From assembly GCF_034661235.1 (NCBI RefSeq), contig NZ_CP141059.1:1178001-1242000 (forward strand): DNA of 64,000 nt, in the 5' to 3' direction. Source of the DNA: Nocardioides bizhenqiangii. Its GTDB lineage: Bacteria > Actinomycetota > Actinomycetes > Propionibacteriales > Nocardioidaceae. The notes below the pieces were generated by a model. The model worked only from the letters and a program-made list of their open reading frames with translations. It searched no databases and was not told the origin of the DNA. The position numbers and the translations under genes were made by a program. Below, in pieces: positions 45,153 to 56,657 of the stretch; the first letter of the stretch is position 1; the number at the start of each line of letters is the position of its first letter.

Positions 45153-47252
45153 TCAGCCGACGATGGCCTGGTAGGCCGTCGGCTCGACCTCGAGCTCGGC
45201 CATCCGGGCGGCGTACACGCGCTGGGCGCGCCTCGCCTCACCGTGCCGACGGGCGTGGGCGAGCACCCGGATCAGCTCGTGATGGGTCGGCTCGTCGTAC
45301 GGGTCGTCGGCGATGACCGCCATCAACCAGCCGACCGCCTGCTCGGTCTCTCCGCCGGCGACCAGGCGTCCGGCGAGGGCGCGCTTGACCTCGACCGCGA
45401 GCCGCAGCAGCTCGTCGCGGGTGTCGTCGGCCCAGTCGTCGGCTCCCTCGTCGGCGAGGAACGGCGCGGGGTGGAGTGAGGCGGCCGCCTGCAGCAGCGG
45501 TACGGCGTCGGCCGATCCTGTCCGTGCCGCATCGAGCGCGGCCCGGGCGATTCGCTCGAACTCGACGACGTCGACGCTGACCGTCGTCGGGTCCAGGCGG
45601 ACGTGGCTCCGGTCCGAGACCAGGTAGCGGTCGGCGTCGTGGCGCCGCCCCGGGTCGAGCACGGCCCGCGCCGTCGACAGCGCGACCGAGAGGCGACCGG
45701 AGGTGTCGCGCACTCCTGGCCACAGCAGCTCGGCCAGTGCGGCCCGGCTCATCGCACGGCCGCGTCGGGCGGCCAACACCTGCACCAGCTGCCGGCTCTT
45801 CCGCGACGGCCACTCCGACGTCACGACGGGCGCGCCCGCGACCGACACGGCGAAGGTCCCGAAGGTGCGGATCGCGACCTCAGGGGCGGCCGCCGCCCCC
45901 AGCACGTGGAGCGGCCCGGCGATCCGGTCGGCGTCGGCCCGCACGCCGATCGCACGCAGCGCCTGTCGCCCGGCCTCCTCGGCGCCGCGGTCGCCGGACA
46001 GGCGAGCGGTGACGATCCGGTTGACCGCGCTGCGGATCGTGCTGCCGACCTCCTGCCAGGCGTCCGCCGCCTCCGCGAGCCGACCGAGCGCGTCGTGCAC
46101 GTCGCCGGTGGTCGACCAGCGGGTCAGCGCCCGCAGCTCAAGGGCGTCGGCAAGCTCGTAGAGCTGGTCGCGACGGCCGGCTTCGGCCAGCGCGCGGTCT
46201 GCCCACATCCCGGCGCCGTCGAAGTCACCCTGTCCGAGTGCGATCCAACCGGCCGCGCGCAGGGCGATCACGTCGCCGACCGTGTGCGGTTGGTCGACGG
46301 CGCGCTTGGCGTAGGCGCGAGCCGCGGCGGGGTCGTCGGAGATGACCGTCTGGGCGAGCCCGGCGAACGCGGACCCGAGCACCTGGGCGTTGCCCGACGT
46401 CTCGGCACGCTCGACCGCCTCCCGGTACTTCGCGTGGGCACGGGTCGCGTTGCCGCGCACCCGGTGCGCGTCTGCCTCGAGCAGCAGCGCGAAGGCGAGC
46501 ATGTGCTCGGCCTCGGCGCTGCGGAACTGCTCGGTCGCGATCGCGATCTCGCCGACGGTCTCCTCGAGCCTGCCCAGTCCGAGCAGGGCCTCGGCGCGGT
46601 TGATGCTGACCATCGCGCTGGCCAGGCCCACCGGGTGGTCCTCGCTGACCGCGACCGCGAGGTCGAGCTCGTCGAGCGCCTGACGGAACCGGCCGGCCTC
46701 GACATGGCGGGAGCCCAGGTTGTTGCGCACCCTCACCACGGTGATCGCGTCACCGGCTCGCTCGGCATGCTCGAGGGCCTTCTCGTAGGCCCGCAGGTTC
46801 GCGGTGCGGTCGCCGGCGTGCGCCTCGACCAACCCGGTGGCCACCCACGCGGCACCGAGGGCGTGGTCGTCGCCGCAGGCTCGGGCGGCGGCCATCGCCT
46901 CGTCGGCGACCCGGCGGCCGGCATCGGAGTTGCCCTGCGCCCACAGGACCGCCGCGTGACCGGCCAGGAACCGCGCGCGGTCGACCGGATCGGGATCGGG
47001 ATCGTCGAGCGCGGCCTCGAAGTAGGCGAGGGCGGTCGGGTACTCCCCGCGGCGGTGGTGAGCCGTTCCGAGCCGCCAGGCCGCCGCCATCGGCAGCCCG
47101 TGGCCGGCGGTCTGGATCTCGCTCAGCAGCACGGCCGCACGGTCGAGTAGGTCGCGCCGGGTGCCGCCGATCAGCTCGTCGCGGTGGGCAAGCGCCAGCA
47201 CAGCAGCGTTCGCCGCTGTCGCGGCGGTGCCAGGGGAGCCGGCTTCGGACAC
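45153..47252 (-). CDS. SARP-like regulator with inverted domain order (TPR first, DNA-binding and BTAD last)
   Basis: The protein has 699 aa. Residues 1-440 are TPR-type helical repeats (many A-x-x-Y/L pairs; ANLRAYEKALEHAERAGD). Residues about 460-560 form the OmpR-type winged helix (AIRTFGTFAVSVAG; SRKSRQLVQVLAARRG; LLWPGVRDTSGRLSVALSTAR). The C-terminal 130 residues are the BTAD. There is no NB-ARC ATPase, unlike the other SARP of this window, and the order is reversed. It starts at GTG 47252. It is monocistronic, and its DNA targets are unknown; it could be an alternative binder of the GACAG repeats. Confidence 0.88.
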   Translation of the reverse strand: MSEAGSPGTAATAANAAVLALAHRDELIGGTRRDLLDRAAVLLSEIQTAGHGLPMAAAWRLGTAHHRRGEYPTALAYFEAALDDPDPDPVDRARFLAGHAAVLWAQGNSDAGRRVADEAMAAARACGDDHALGAAWVATGLVEAHAGDRTANLRAYEKALEHAERAGDAITVVRVRNNLGSRHVEAGRFRQALDELDLAVAVSEDHPVGLASAMVSINRAEALLGLGRLEETVGEIAIATEQFRSAEAEHMLAFALLLEADAHRVRGNATRAHAKYREAVERAETSGNAQVLGSAFAGLAQTVISDDPAAARAYAKRAVDQPHTVGDVIALRAAGWIALGQGDFDGAGMWADRALAEAGRRDQLYELADALELRALTRWSTTGDVHDALGRLAEAADAWQEVGSTIRSAVNRIVTARLSGDRGAEEAGRQALRAIGVRADADRIAGPLHVLGAAAAPEVAIRTFGTFAVSVAGAPVVTSEWPSRKSRQLVQVLAARRGRAMSRAALAELLWPGVRDTSGRLSVALSTARAVLDPGRRHDADRYLVSDRSHVRLDPTTVSVDVVEFERIARAALDAARTGSADAVPLLQAAASLHPAPFLADEGADDWADDTRDELLRLAVEVKRALAGRLVAGGETEQAVGWLMAVIADDPYDEPTHHELIRVLAHARRHGEARRAQRVYAARMAELEVEPTAYQAIVG

Positions 47253-47347
47253 GACAACCGTCCGTCCTCGAGAGTGAACGCCTAGGAGACTAGACCGGTC
47301 GCTCGCGCTGCGTGGGCGAATTCGTTTGCTTTGCCTGGGAGTCCGAT

Positions 47348-48256
47348 GTGACGCTCGCGCCCATGGAGCACGCGTTCGAGGTCGATTTCTTCGACGACCC
47401 TGCCCACTTCCTCGACCGGGCCGGCGACCGGCTCGCCGCCGAACCGGTCGTCTCGACGGTGGTCGCGACCATTGCCGACCGGATGGCTCGGGGCGGCCCG
47501 GTCACTTCGACGGCGCCGTACTCCTGGTTCGCGGTGGTCGCGGACGCTGCCGGCGAGATCGCGGGAGTTGCGATGCGGACGGCACCCTTCCCGCCGTACC
47601 CGCCCTACCTGCTGGCGATGCAGGACGCCGCAGCGATCGCCCTCGCCGACGCTCTGGTCGACCGCGGCGAGGAGGTCGGCGGCGTCAACGGCGCGTTCCC
47701 GGCGACCCGGGTTGCGGCCGACCGCATCGCCGAGCGCGTCGGCGGCGAGGTCGCGGTGAGCATGCACGTGCGACTGTTCGAGCTCGGCACGCTCGTCGAC
47801 CCGGCGCCGACGCCCGGCCGGCTCCGGCCGGCGTACGACGACGAGGCGCCCTTCGCGCTCGAGTGGTTCCGCCAGTTCCACGTCGACGCCGACGAGCAGG
47901 CCGGTCACGAGGGACTCGCGGACCGCGCCGAGAGCACCACACTCGACGACCTCCGCGAGCGGATCAGCTCGGGCCGGGTCTGGATGTGGGTGGACGACGC
48001 TGACATCCCGCTCCACCTGACCGCCGCCAACCCGCCGGCGTACGGCGTCGCGCGGATCGGTCCCGTGTTCACACCGAGGGAGCACCGCGGCCGGGGCTAT
48101 GCCAGTGCCGCGGTCGCCGAGGTCTCCCGGCGGCTGCGGGCCGAGGGCAGCCGGGTCAGCCTGTTCACCGACCAGGCGAACCCCACGTCCAACGGGATCT
48201 ACGTGGCGCTCGGCTTCGAGCCGGTCGTGGACATGGTCGAGCTGACGATCCGTTAG
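47348..48256 (+). CDS. GNAT-family N-acetyltransferase, tandem-domain type
   Basis: This 302-aa protein has two related halves. The C-terminal half holds the acetyl-CoA loop, IGPVFTPREHRGRGYASAAVAEVSRRL (about 225-250), followed by ANPTSNGIYVALGFEPV, the FR47-type GNAT ending. The N-terminal half lacks the loop and is probably a degenerate domain. GGGAG 6 nt upstream favours the GTG at 47348 over an earlier in-frame start. The substrate is unknown. It lies 34 bp before folC. Confidence 0.86.
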   Translation: MTLAPMEHAFEVDFFDDPAHFLDRAGDRLAAEPVVSTVVATIADRMARGGPVTSTAPYSWFAVVADAAGEIAGVAMRTAPFPPYPPYLLAMQDAAAIALADALVDRGEEVGGVNGAFPATRVAADRIAERVGGEVAVSMHVRLFELGTLVDPAPTPGRLRPAYDDEAPFALEWFRQFHVDADEQAGHEGLADRAESTTLDDLRERISSGRVWMWVDDADIPLHLTAANPPAYGVARIGPVFTPREHRGRGYASAAVAEVSRRLRAEGSRVSLFTDQANPTSNGIYVALGFEPVVDMVELTIR

Positions 48257-48273
48257 GTCGCAGGTGCGCACCC

Positions 48274-48279
48274 TAGACT
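48274..48279 (+). promoter_or_regulatory. -10 hexamer upstream of folC
   Basis: TAGACT (TANNNT) lies 11 nt before ATG 48291, giving a leader of only a few nucleotides. No ribosome site is seen. Confidence 0.45.
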
Positions 48280-48290
48280 CGGCGCTTGCC

Positions 48291-49652
48291 ATGACCGATA
48301 CCCCTGAGGGCGCTCCGCGCCCGGCCGAGACCTTCGCCGAGGCCGAGGACGCCCTCCTCAGCCGCTGGCCCGAAACCCGACTCGAACCGTCGCTCGACCG
48401 GATCCGGGCGTTCACCGAGCTGCTGGGCGACCCGCAGCACGGCTATCGCTCGATCCACCTCACCGGGACCAACGGCAAGACGTCGACGGCCCGGATGATC
48501 GACTCGCTGCTCCGCGCCTTCGAGCTGCGCACGGGGCGCTTCACCAGCCCGCACGTGGAGAAGATGAGCGAGCGGATCAGCATCGACGGTGAGCCGCTCG
48601 ACGACGAGGGTTTCGTCCGGGCGTTCAACGACGTGGCGCCCTACACGCACCTCGTCGACGCGGCGGAGCCGTTCCCGCTGTCGTTCTTCGAGACCATCGT
48701 CGGGATGGCGTACGCGGCCTTCGCCGACGCGCCGGTGGACGTGGCGGTGGTCGAGGTGGGCATGGGCGGCTCCTGGGACGCCACCAACGTGATCGACGCC
48801 GACGTCGCGGTGGTCACGCCGATCGCGATCGACCACGCCAACTACCTCGGGACGACGTCGGCGGCGATCGCGCTGGAGAAGGCAGGGATCATCAAGCCCG
48901 GGGCGACCGCCGTGCTCGCGCAGCAGAGCGACGAGGTCGTCGAGGTGCTGCTGCGCCGGGCGGCCGAGGTCGGGGCGACGGTCGTCCGCGAGGGCACCGA
49001 CTTCGGGGTGATCGACCGGGTGCCGGCGGTCGGCGGCCAGGCGGTCAGCCTCCGCGGCCTGCGGGGGCAGTACGACGAGCTCTTCCTCCCTCTCTACGGC
49101 GCACACCAAGCACAGAACGCAGCGGCGGCACTGGCCGCGGTCGAGGCGCTCATCGGCGGTGACGACGCGCTGTCGGACGAGGTCGTCCGCGAGGCGTTCG
49201 CGGCGACGACCTCTCCGGGGCGCCTCGAGGTCGTGCGCCGCAGTCCGACCATCGTTCTCGACGCGGCGCACAACCCGGCCGGCGCCGAGGCGACGGCCGC
49301 CGCGCTGGAGGACTCCTTCCGGTTCGACCCGCTCATCGGTGTCTTCGGGGTGATGGGCGACAAGGACGCCGAGGGCCTGCTCGCAGCCTTCGAGCCGCTC
49401 CTCGCACACGTCGTGATCACCCAGAACTCCACCGCCCGCGCGATGCCGGCCGACCAGCTGGCCGCGACCGCCGTCGAGGTGTTCGGGGAGGACCGGGTGA
49501 CGGTGTTCCCGCGGCTCGCCGACGCGATCGACCAGGCGGCCGCGCTGGCCGAGGCCGATACCGGCGACGCCCTCTCGTCGGGTGCGGTGCTGGTCACCGG
49601 GTCGGTGGTCACGGTGGGGGAGGCACGGTTGCTGCTCGGCGGCCGGAAGTGA
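48291..49652 (+). CDS. folC: bifunctional folylpolyglutamate synthase / dihydrofolate synthase
   Basis: This 453-aa Mur-ligase-family ATP enzyme adds glutamate to dihydropteroate and folates. The P-loop is LTGTNGKTSTARMI (about 55-68). The Mg/ATP-lobe motif TPIAIDHANYLG and the C-terminal LDAAHNPAGAEAT (about 322-334) are characteristic. FTSPHVEKMSERI is the folate-loop region. The length is normal. DUF4233 overlaps its stop (GTGA at 49649), an actinobacterial arrangement. It starts with a nearly leaderless mRNA. Confidence 0.95.
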   Translation: MTDTPEGAPRPAETFAEAEDALLSRWPETRLEPSLDRIRAFTELLGDPQHGYRSIHLTGTNGKTSTARMIDSLLRAFELRTGRFTSPHVEKMSERISIDGEPLDDEGFVRAFNDVAPYTHLVDAAEPFPLSFFETIVGMAYAAFADAPVDVAVVEVGMGGSWDATNVIDADVAVVTPIAIDHANYLGTTSAAIALEKAGIIKPGATAVLAQQSDEVVEVLLRRAAEVGATVVREGTDFGVIDRVPAVGGQAVSLRGLRGQYDELFLPLYGAHQAQNAAAALAAVEALIGGDDALSDEVVREAFAATTSPGRLEVVRRSPTIVLDAAHNPAGAEATAAALEDSFRFDPLIGVFGVMGDKDAEGLLAAFEPLLAHVVITQNSTARAMPADQLAATAVEVFGEDRVTVFPRLADAIDQAAALAEADTGDALSSGAVLVTGSVVTVGEARLLLGGRK

Positions 49653-50017
49653 CGTCGGCCCGGCGGTCGCTGTGCGCGACGGTGCTCTCGGTCGAGGCGA
49701 TCACGCTCGGCCTGACCACGCCGGTGATGATCACCCTCGCCGACGTGCCCACGGGCACCGCCCTGGTGATCGGTCTCGGCCTCGCCGTCGGGTGCCTCGT
49801 GATCGCCGGGCTGCTCCGCCTGGAGTGGGCGTACTGGCTGGGCCACGCGGTCCAGGTCGCGGCGATCGGGCTCGGGTTCGTCGTCCCGCTCATGTTCGTG
49901 CTGGGCCCGATCTTCGCCCTCCTCTGGGGCACCGCCTACGGTGTCGGCCGCAAGATCGAGCGCGAGCGGGCCGCGGCTTACGAGGAGTACGGCGCCGAGC
50001 AGCCGCCCGCTGACTGA
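49649..50017 (+). CDS. DUF4233 family membrane protein
   Basis: This 122-aa protein has four transmembrane helices (about 8-30, 34-53, 58-78 and 84-104), ending in a charged tail with EERRAAAYEEYG-like helix residues. DUF4233 follows folC in many actinobacteria. Its function is unknown. The GTG start overlaps the folC stop, so the two are translationally coupled. It ends 4 bp from the convergent glycosyltransferase gene. Confidence 0.9.
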   Translation: MTSARRSLCATVLSVEAITLGLTTPVMITLADVPTGTALVIGLGLAVGCLVIAGLLRLEWAYWLGHAVQVAAIGLGFVVPLMFVLGPIFALLWGTAYGVGRKIERERAAAYEEYGAEQPPAD

Positions 50018-50021
50018 CCGC

Positions 50022-51128
50022 TCAGGCGTCGGCCGGCTGACGAGTCAACGCCTCGAGCCGGGTCGCGCCCGACGACTGTCCGTCGGCCTCGCGGATCAGC
50101 TGGCAGAGCCGCGCCGCGGCAGCGCGGTGGGGGCCGTCGGTGAGCAGCTCCTCGAGAGAGGTCCGGATCTCGCCCGGGCTCGCGTCCCGCGCGAGCAACC
50201 GGCCGGCCCCGGCCGCCGCCACCGCGTGCCCGACCATCGTCTGGTCGAGCATCGGATGCATCGGCATCACCGCGAGCGGCAGGCCGTGCGCGAGGGCGCG
50301 CATCGCCGTGGCATGACCGCCGTGGCTCATCACAGCGGTCACCTGCGGCATGAGTGCGTCGTGGTCGACGTAGTCGTGCACCTCCACCCCGTCGGGAACC
50401 CGCAGGTCCGCGCGCCGGATCACCGGGCCGGTCGTCACGATGACCCGCGCCGGCAACCCGGACGCCGCGTCGAGCAGCGTCTGCATCGCTTCCGTCTGTC
50501 CGGGGAAGTTGTAGGTGCTCAGGCTGATGAGAAGCGCGGGCGGGGCCGTGGTCAGGTCTCTGGGCTCGGGGCAGGAGACCACCGGGCCGCAATGGACGGC
50601 GTTGCCGGGAAGGGGGCCTCCTCCCGCCGGATCGAGTTCGGCCAGCGACGCGACCAGCGTCAGCGGTGCGTTGTCGAGAGCGTCGTACGGCGCGTAGCCG
50701 CGCTGCTCGGCGACCTGCCCGAACGGCGCGCGGAGCCAGCCTTCGCGGAGATAGGCGTAGAAGAGGTGCACGAGAGGCACGTAGGCGATTCCCGAGTCTC
50801 GAGCTGCTCCGAGCGCAGCGAGCATCATCGGATCGATGACGACCACGTCGGTCGACTTGCGGTCCATCTCGACGAGGAGATCCTGGGCGACACGGGCGTC
50901 GTTGAAGATCTCGACCATCCGTTCCGGCGGGTTCAGGTCCTGGGACGTGAAGGGCAGTGCGCGGTCGAACGCCCGGAAGGGCATCGCGGCCGACGCCGTC
51001 GCGGCCCGGTTGCCTTCGTGGCCGAGGAACCGCACCGAGTGGCCGCGGGCCCGCAGCTCGGTGGCGATCCCGATGGCAGGCGGTACGTTGCCGCCGCCGT
51101 CCCAGGTGAGGAACAGGAAGTGGGACAT
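50022..51128 (-). CDS. UGT-type (GT1) glycosyltransferase
   Basis: This 368-aa GT-B enzyme has an N-terminal acceptor lobe (MSHFLFLTWDGGGNVPPAIGIATELRARGH) and a C-terminal nucleotide-sugar lobe with the signature VTAVMSHGGHATAMRALAHGLPLAVMPMHPMLDQ (about 270-303). This matches the macrolide/UGT family, but HGGHAT replaces the usual HGGxGT, so it may be a variant donor site. It probably glycosylates a hydrophobic small molecule, for example to detoxify it. It lies 17 bp after the TetR gene and in the same orientation, so the regulator probably controls it. Confidence 0.88.
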   Translation of the reverse strand: MSHFLFLTWDGGGNVPPAIGIATELRARGHSVRFLGHEGNRAATASAAMPFRAFDRALPFTSQDLNPPERMVEIFNDARVAQDLLVEMDRKSTDVVVIDPMMLAALGAARDSGIAYVPLVHLFYAYLREGWLRAPFGQVAEQRGYAPYDALDNAPLTLVASLAELDPAGGGPLPGNAVHCGPVVSCPEPRDLTTAPPALLISLSTYNFPGQTEAMQTLLDAASGLPARVIVTTGPVIRRADLRVPDGVEVHDYVDHDALMPQVTAVMSHGGHATAMRALAHGLPLAVMPMHPMLDQTMVGHAVAAAGAGRLLARDASPGEIRTSLEELLTDGPHRAAAARLCQLIREADGQSSGATRLEALTRQPADA

Positions 51129-51144
51129 GGACTTTCCTTGTCGG

Positions 51145-51723
51145 TCAGGGGCGCCCGGTCGCGAGCACCGCTTCGACGAGCGCGGTCATGCGCTCCTGGG
51201 TCTTGGGCCGGGACAGGCCCCGGTCGTGGCGCAGCAGCTTCCACGTGTAGACGTCCGTTGCGACGACGAGGAGATCGATCGTCTGCTCGTCACGACCGAT
51301 CAGCGGCTCGAACACCGCGCCCACCCAGTCGCGATGCATCCGTCGGCCCCGCTCGGTGAGGCGGCCGACCTGCGGGTCGGACTTTTCCTGCGCGAGCATC
51401 AGCATGGCGATGTCACCGCGCTGCTCGTAGTGGTCCACGAGCACAGCCATCGCGGCGTCCACCTCGCCGACCGGCGCCGGCCGTTCGTCGGCGATCCGGT
51501 CGATCGCGTAGTCGATGGCCGCCTCGATCAGGTCCGCCCGACTGCCGAAGTGCCGCAGCACCGTCTGCACGCTCACCCCGGCCGCCCGGGCGACGTCGTC
51601 GAGCGATATGTCGGGGAACAGGCGCTGCGTCCCCAGCTCGAAGAGCGCTCCCTGGATACGGGCTCGTGTGTCCTCGACGGCGGCTGCTCGCGCTCGCATG
51701 GTGTAGGTCCGCGTAGTTTTCAT
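51145..51723 (-). CDS. TetR-family transcriptional regulator
   Basis: This 192-aa regulator has the N-terminal helix-turn-helix FPDISLDDVARAAGVSVQTVLRHFGSRADLIEAA (about 35-68) and a divergent ligand domain. ATG 51723 is preferred because a good promoter (TTGACA, 17 bp, TTACCT) ends 9 nt before it. Longer in-frame starts would overlap that promoter. It is the first gene of a unit with the glycosyltransferase and is divergent from secA. The promoter region is rich in TGACA/TGTCA inverted pairs suited to autoregulation. Confidence 0.9.
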   Translation of the reverse strand: MKTTRTYTMRARAAAVEDTRARIQGALFELGTQRLFPDISLDDVARAAGVSVQTVLRHFGSRADLIEAAIDYAIDRIADERPAPVGEVDAAMAVLVDHYEQRGDIAMLMLAQEKSDPQVGRLTERGRRMHRDWVGAVFEPLIGRDEQTIDLLVVATDVYTWKLLRHDRGLSRPKTQERMTALVEAVLATGRP

Positions 51724-51732
51724 GTTGGTGAC

Positions 51733-51761
51733 AGGTAATGCCAATCTGTCTTTGATGTCAA
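51733..51761 (-). promoter_or_regulatory. promoter and probable operator of the TetR-glycosyltransferase unit
   Basis: On the minus strand TTGACA (51761-51756), 17 bp, then TTACCT (51738-51733) is a near-consensus sigma-A promoter. GACAG (51730-51734) and CTGTC (51746-51750) form an inverted pair with an 11-bp spacer across it, a possible TetR operator. This is inverted, not the direct-repeat motif of the metal island. Confidence 0.65.
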
Positions 51762-51823
51762 TCGTCACTGTCATGAATATTCGTGGCGGCCGATCGCGAA
51801 TCGGCCTCCTCACCCGTGCTAGG

Positions 51824-51829
51824 TAGAGT
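51824..51829 (+). promoter_or_regulatory. -10 hexamer of a leaderless promoter (secA)
   Basis: TAGAGT lies 7 nt before the secA GTG at 51837. Confidence 0.55.
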
Positions 51830-51836
51830 TGCCGCC

Positions 51837-54764
<2,928 letters not shown>

Positions 54765-54767
54765 CAC

Positions 54768-54825
54768 GTTGAATCGACAGAAATGGTCGGTTGTCATTTC
54801 AACCGACCATTTCTGTCGATTCAAC
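54768..54825. terminator. 26-bp perfect hairpin, bidirectional terminator between secA and the Rv3235-family gene
   Basis: Arms 54768-54793 and 54800-54825 are perfect inverted repeats of 26 bp (starting gttgaatcgacagaaatggt) with a 6-nt loop (tcattt). It begins 3 bp after the secA stop and ends 1 bp before the convergent stop. It is much more AT-rich than its surroundings. It has no T tract, but a 26-bp perfect stem is exceptional. Confidence 0.75.
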
Positions 54826-54826
54826 G

Positions 54827-55333
54827 CTATGAGAAGTCGAGGGCGGAGCAGATCCAGCGCTGCTCGATCCGCTCGAACCGGGCCGCGAGGGCACGGGAGC
54901 GCTGGCCGTAGCGCACGTGGACGGCCGCCTCGACGGCGTCGGTCCGCACGAAGCAGGTGTGGACGCTCAGCACCCGCGGCTGCACCGGCTGCACCCTGGC
55001 CAGGCCCGGCTGGTGGCCACCGGCCCGGGCGACCAGCATGGCGCGCCGACGAAGGTCCTCGTAGACCTCGGGAAGCGTCCACCGCAGGAGCTGCGACACC
55101 GGCCGGTCGCCGCCGACGATCTCGACCGCCGCCTGGATGAACCGACGCGTCCACTCCTCGACGACCGCTCGCTGGCGGCGGTCGATCGTCACCACGGCGG
55201 CACCGGCGTGGGCCTCGCCGGCGGGGACGGGTGGCTCGCTGCGGGGGAGCAGTGCGAGCGCGAGCGTGCCCTGGGTGGCGGCGACCGGCACTGGCAGCCG
55301 GACGTCCATGAGCGGGTGCAACGTGGTGGTCAT
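54827..55333 (-). CDS. Rv3235-family protein
   Basis: This 168-aa soluble protein of the actinobacterial Rv3235 family shows RAVVEEWTRRFIQAAVEIVGGDRPVSQLLRWTLPEVYEDLRRRA (about 55-98) and the strand LSVHTCFVRTDAVEAAVHVRYGQRSRALAARFER. Its function is unknown, but it always sits near secA. It is downstream of the LysM gene (42-bp gap), probably in the same transcript, and convergent with secA. Confidence 0.9.
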   Translation of the reverse strand: MTTTLHPLMDVRLPVPVAATQGTLALALLPRSEPPVPAGEAHAGAAVVTIDRRQRAVVEEWTRRFIQAAVEIVGGDRPVSQLLRWTLPEVYEDLRRRAMLVARAGGHQPGLARVQPVQPRVLSVHTCFVRTDAVEAAVHVRYGQRSRALAARFERIEQRWICSALDFS

Positions 55334-55375
55334 CTCGGTCCTCCTCGAGCGGACTCTGCTGACGGGTTGGGGGGT

Positions 55376-56014
55376 TCAACCGGTGGGTGGCAGCTCCAGG
55401 AGCTGGCCGGGCAGGATCAGGTCGGGATCGGGGCCGATCACGGCCACGTTGCGGTCGTAGATCCGGTACCAGTAGTCGACGAGGTCGACGACGGTCGCGC
55501 TGGGTCCCAGCTGCTCCTCGGCGATCGCCCAGAGCGAGCCGCCCGGCCGGACCCGGACCACGGAGCGGGGCGTGGTGTCCGCGTGGTCCGACGGGCGTCC
55601 GTCGCCGGTCGCGCGGTCCGGGAGCGGCAGGCCGGCGAGGGAGTGCGGTGCGACCGGGCGGCGGTCGTCGGCGGACGCCGGGACCGCCGGCGCACCCAGG
55701 GCCACCGCCCCGCAGGCGGCCAGCAGGAGCAGCCGCACCGGCCCGGGGCGTCGTACGGCGACCGGGCCGCCGACCGTGAGCACGCGGACCACCACGTCGG
55801 TGGTGATCGCCCAGAGCCACCCGGCGGCGACCGTTGACGCCGCGGCGCACCCGGCGACCAGGAGGTCGGCGAAGACGGGGTCCGAATCCAGGAGCCGCGG
55901 GCTGGCGGCCACCGTCGGGAGGGAGATCATCCCGATGCCCGCTGCGGCGGTGGTGGCGAGGCACCAGAGCAGCGCGCCTCGCAGTCGCACCAGGTTACGT
56001 GCCGTGCCATCCAT
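55376..56014 (-). CDS. LysM-domain membrane protein
   Basis: This 212-aa protein has N-terminal transmembrane helices (about 11-32 and 47-68, and a third near 90-110), then a Pro/Asp-rich linker and a C-terminal LysM-type domain (about 150-208). The LysM part reads VRVRPGGSLWAIAEEQLG, with RNVAVIGPDPDLILPGQLLELP at the end. It anchors to peptidoglycan from the membrane. AAGGA lies 7 nt before ATG 56014. It heads a minus-strand pair with the Rv3235-family gene. Confidence 0.87.
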   Translation of the reverse strand: MDGTARNLVRLRGALLWCLATTAAAGIGMISLPTVAASPRLLDSDPVFADLLVAGCAAASTVAAGWLWAITTDVVVRVLTVGGPVAVRRPGPVRLLLLAACGAVALGAPAVPASADDRRPVAPHSLAGLPLPDRATGDGRPSDHADTTPRSVVRVRPGGSLWAIAEEQLGPSATVVDLVDYWYRIYDRNVAVIGPDPDLILPGQLLELPPTG

Positions 56015-56114
56015 CCCGAGATCCTTGCGTTTGCTTCTGTTTGACCCAGTGTGGATTCGTTCACGGTGCGCGTCAACGTGCTCTCCACAGCCGAGGTGTG
56101 ATGGGGTGGAACCC

Positions 56115-56657
56115 ATGGGCTGGGAGGACGAGCTGTTCGCTCTCTTCGATGATCTCGAAGGGCAGGCCGGCGCACTCGCGGCTGCCGAGCGGGGCGCCGA
56201 GCACGCCGATCGTAGCCGCGCCGAGTACCAGACCGTCACGCTCGCGAGCCGGCTGATGGCGTCGGCCGGCACCGAGGTCACCCTCGGGATCGCCGGCGTC
56301 GGCGCGGTCTCCGGAACTGTCGACCGGGTCGCCGCCGACTGGCTGCTCCTCTCGGCCGGACGGCACGACTGGGTCATCAACGCCGACGCCGTCACGACGG
56401 TCGAGCGCGCCTCGGTGCGGTCGATCCCGGAGGTCGCCTGGTCGCCGCTCACGCGGCTCGGCCTGGGCTCCGCGCTGCGCCGGATCGCCGAAGCCGGCGA
56501 GCGATGCCTGCTGCACCTGCGCGACGGCTCCCGCCACGAGGGGAACCTGCGTCGGGTCGGTGCCGACTTCTGTGAGCTGGTCGAGGGCGACGACCGGCGG
56601 ATGCTCCTCGTGCCGTTCAGCGCCCTCGCGGCGGCTCAGTCGCGCGCCGAGGGCTAG
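56115..56657 (+). CDS. hypothetical protein with an Sm-like beta region
   Basis: This 180-aa soluble protein starts MGWEDELFALFDDLEGQ, with a 30-residue amphipathic helix. The middle (about 40-105) alternates hydrophobic residues in short strands (VTLGIAGVGAVSGTVDRVAADWLLLS), resembling an Sm-like or barrel fold, and the end repeats the pattern (CLLHLRDGSRHEGNLRRVGADFCELVEGDDRRMLLVPF). It lies in many actinobacteria next to tatB and secA. Its stop overlaps the tatB stop by 4 bp on the other strand. Function is unknown. Confidence 0.75.
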   Translation: MGWEDELFALFDDLEGQAGALAAAERGAEHADRSRAEYQTVTLASRLMASAGTEVTLGIAGVGAVSGTVDRVAADWLLLSAGRHDWVINADAVTTVERASVRSIPEVAWSPLTRLGLGSALRRIAEAGERCLLHLRDGSRHEGNLRRVGADFCELVEGDDRRMLLVPFSALAAAQSRAEG

